Source: Dysgonamonadaceae bacterium | Lineage (GTDB): Bacteria; Bacteroidota; Bacteroidia; Bacteroidales; Dysgonomonadaceae | Direction: 5' to 3' | NCBI GenBank assembly: GCA_031254645.1 | Contig: JAIRUA010000007.1 | Coordinates: forward strand, 421,127-485,126 | DNA: 64,000 bases | Shown here: piece after piece, positions 63,055 through 64,000 of the stretch | Numbering within the stretch: position 1 is the first letter of the stretch | How the letters are laid out: every line of letters begins with the position of its first letter | Position numbers and translations under genes: made by a program | Notes under the pieces: generated by a model | Told to the model about the DNA's origin: nothing | Seen by the model: the letters and a program-made list of their open reading frames with translations, nothing else | Database searches by the model: none

Positions 63055-64000
63055 CTACAATTGTTCATTGTCAGGAAAGCGCGCTTCTCTAAGCGTTTCC
63101 AAATCCGGTATCAATATCACCCTTCCTCTTTCTATGGTAAAGACATCGTCGCTTTGGCGCGGTCTTGTACGAATTATTGGAGGATTAATTACTGTGATAA
63201 ACATTAATGCTCTTCCCTGATCACTGCTAGACCACGAAACAAATTGCGGATGAATTTTTGGAAGTAGCGTTCTCAAATCTGTGTCGTCTATTTCAATCAC
63301 ACCTTCGCGTCCACTTCCTGTACCAATATAAACCGCTGTGCCGCCTGCCGGAATTCTATCGAGCAGTTCGCGTTCATTAATGTAATTTCGGCTGTAACCT
63401 CGCACAACAAAAATATTTGCATAGTAGCGCGTCATTTCATCTTTCCACGCCTGTGGAAGATTTTTTTGCTGTAAATACGTTGTGATAGCGCGCGAAAGAT
63501 TGTATTGAGCACCAACAAAGTTCAAATCGTCGGTCACTACATATCCGCGCGTTCTCTCGTAAAGAACCGTTGAGTTTAGAATGTCCACAAATCCATCGAG
63601 AGCAAGTTGGAACTCAACGTTGTTCGGGTCAATATTCGGATGGAGACGCAGCAACTCCGTTTTTATCAGTTCGCGGAACTGCGGTTGTTGCTCTTTTGGG
63701 AAAGTAATTTCGGCGGTAAAAAACTTCATCTCTTCAGGAGGACTAACGCTAGCTTGTGAAGGATTAGTTTGTACCGGTTTGCGTCCTTCAGAATTCAAAC
63801 GCGGTTCGGTGATTCCTCGCACAGGGTTGGTATTGATGCGCGGCGATACGTTAATCGTTACCGAGGCTGATTCGAGTCCCAGTGCTGTTACCGTAAACGT
63901 TACCTCGCCCGGTTTACCGATAGCACGAATAAGATTCGTTACCGGAGTGTCAATGTACATCGTGCCTTCACCAGCTCTGTTTTTTTCGCGGTCGCTCACG
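63055..64000 (-). CDS. C-terminal part of a probable glycoside hydrolase (GH2-like), 5'-truncated by the window edge
   Basis: The frame is open to base 64000, so the start lies beyond the window; ~314 residues are visible. The first part (TNLIRAIGKPGEVTFTVTAL, then GLESASVTINVS) is like the last beta sandwich of GH2-type enzymes. After a Pro/Ser linker comes a ~220-residue domain (FRELIKTELLRLHPNIDP to ARFPDNEQL) that I cannot name. It belongs to the same minus-strand sugar series as the GH28-like gene, 56 bp away. The family assignment rests on one domain only. Confidence 0.5.
   Translation of the reverse strand, partial: VSDREKNRAGEGTMYIDTPVTNLIRAIGKPGEVTFTVTALGLESASVTINVSPRINTNPVRGITEPRLNSEGRKPVQTNPSQASVSPPEEMKFFTAEITFPKEQQPQFRELIKTELLRLHPNIDPNNVEFQLALDGFVDILNSTVLYERTRGYVVTDDLNFVGAQYNLSRAITTYLQQKNLPQAWKDEMTRYYANIFVVRGYSRNYINERELLDRIPAGGTAVYIGTGSGREGVIEIDDTDLRTLLPKIHPQFVSWSSSDQGRALMFITVINPPIIRTRPRQSDDVFTIERGRVILIPDLETLREARFPDNEQL

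Overview
The window looks like a Bacteroidota (probably Bacteroidales) chromosome. Support: many promoters of the TTTG-N19/21-TAnnTTTG type peculiar to this phylum, a carboxypeptidase-regulatory-domain TonB receptor, DUF1080, DUF6807/PmoA-type and GH28-like sugar genes, AT-rich coding sequence and weak Shine-Dalgarno signals. I see one tRNA gene and no rRNA or CRISPR array.

1-21.7 kb is an accretion island at the 3' end of tRNA-Leu(CAA), which lies on the minus strand at 21679-21762. A 17-bp copy of the tRNA 3' end plus flank recurs at 6022-6038. Bases 6022-21690 therefore form one integrative mobilizable element (element B): tyrosine integrase, AbiE toxin-antitoxin pair, excisionase-like HTH, primase/helicase and primase, candidate oriT, MobC and relaxase. 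At its right end is a defence operon: SIR2, HerA, a one-polypeptide restriction-modification enzyme, and TIR. Left of 6022 is the right end of a second element (element A). It carries a histidine-kinase-like ATPase, a receiver-domain protein, a nuclease-like protein and Vsr, and ends in a terminal layout similar to that of B but with a different tandem 11-bp motif.

21.8-37.9 kb is core chromosome: groES-groEL behind a sigma-54-like promoter, a TonB-dependent receptor, threonylcarbamoyl-AMP synthase, a LolA-like protein, thioredoxin reductase, malate dehydrogenase, an AI-2E family transporter, an SDR/SMP-30/Gfo-Idh operon, CutC and a peptide:proton symporter.

38-51.5 kb is an unusual peptide or protein modification and export cluster. 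A 1513-residue protein fuses a fucosyltransferase-like domain, a GT-A domain, a DUF2264 domain, a second GT2 domain and a LanC-like domain. It is followed by a GT2 enzyme, a 203-residue leader-bearing protein that is the best candidate substrate, an erythromycin-esterase-like protein, a GT4 enzyme, an HlyD-type adaptor and a C39-peptidase ABC exporter. A truncated LanC-like start and a foldback or structured-RNA element precede it.

51.7-57.1 kb holds an MFS transporter, a dGTPase homologue whose HD motif reads Tyr-Asp, a tandem pair of predicted ~82-nt small RNAs with full promoters and terminators, and small lipoprotein/CD225/DUF2752 membrane proteins. 57.2-64 kb is a minus-strand carbohydrate cluster: DUF6807, Tat-exported Gfo/Idh/MocA, double DUF1080, a GH28-like lipoprotein and the C-terminal part of a probable glycoside hydrolase. 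Several intergenic regions carry nested-palindrome (MITE or REP-like) elements.
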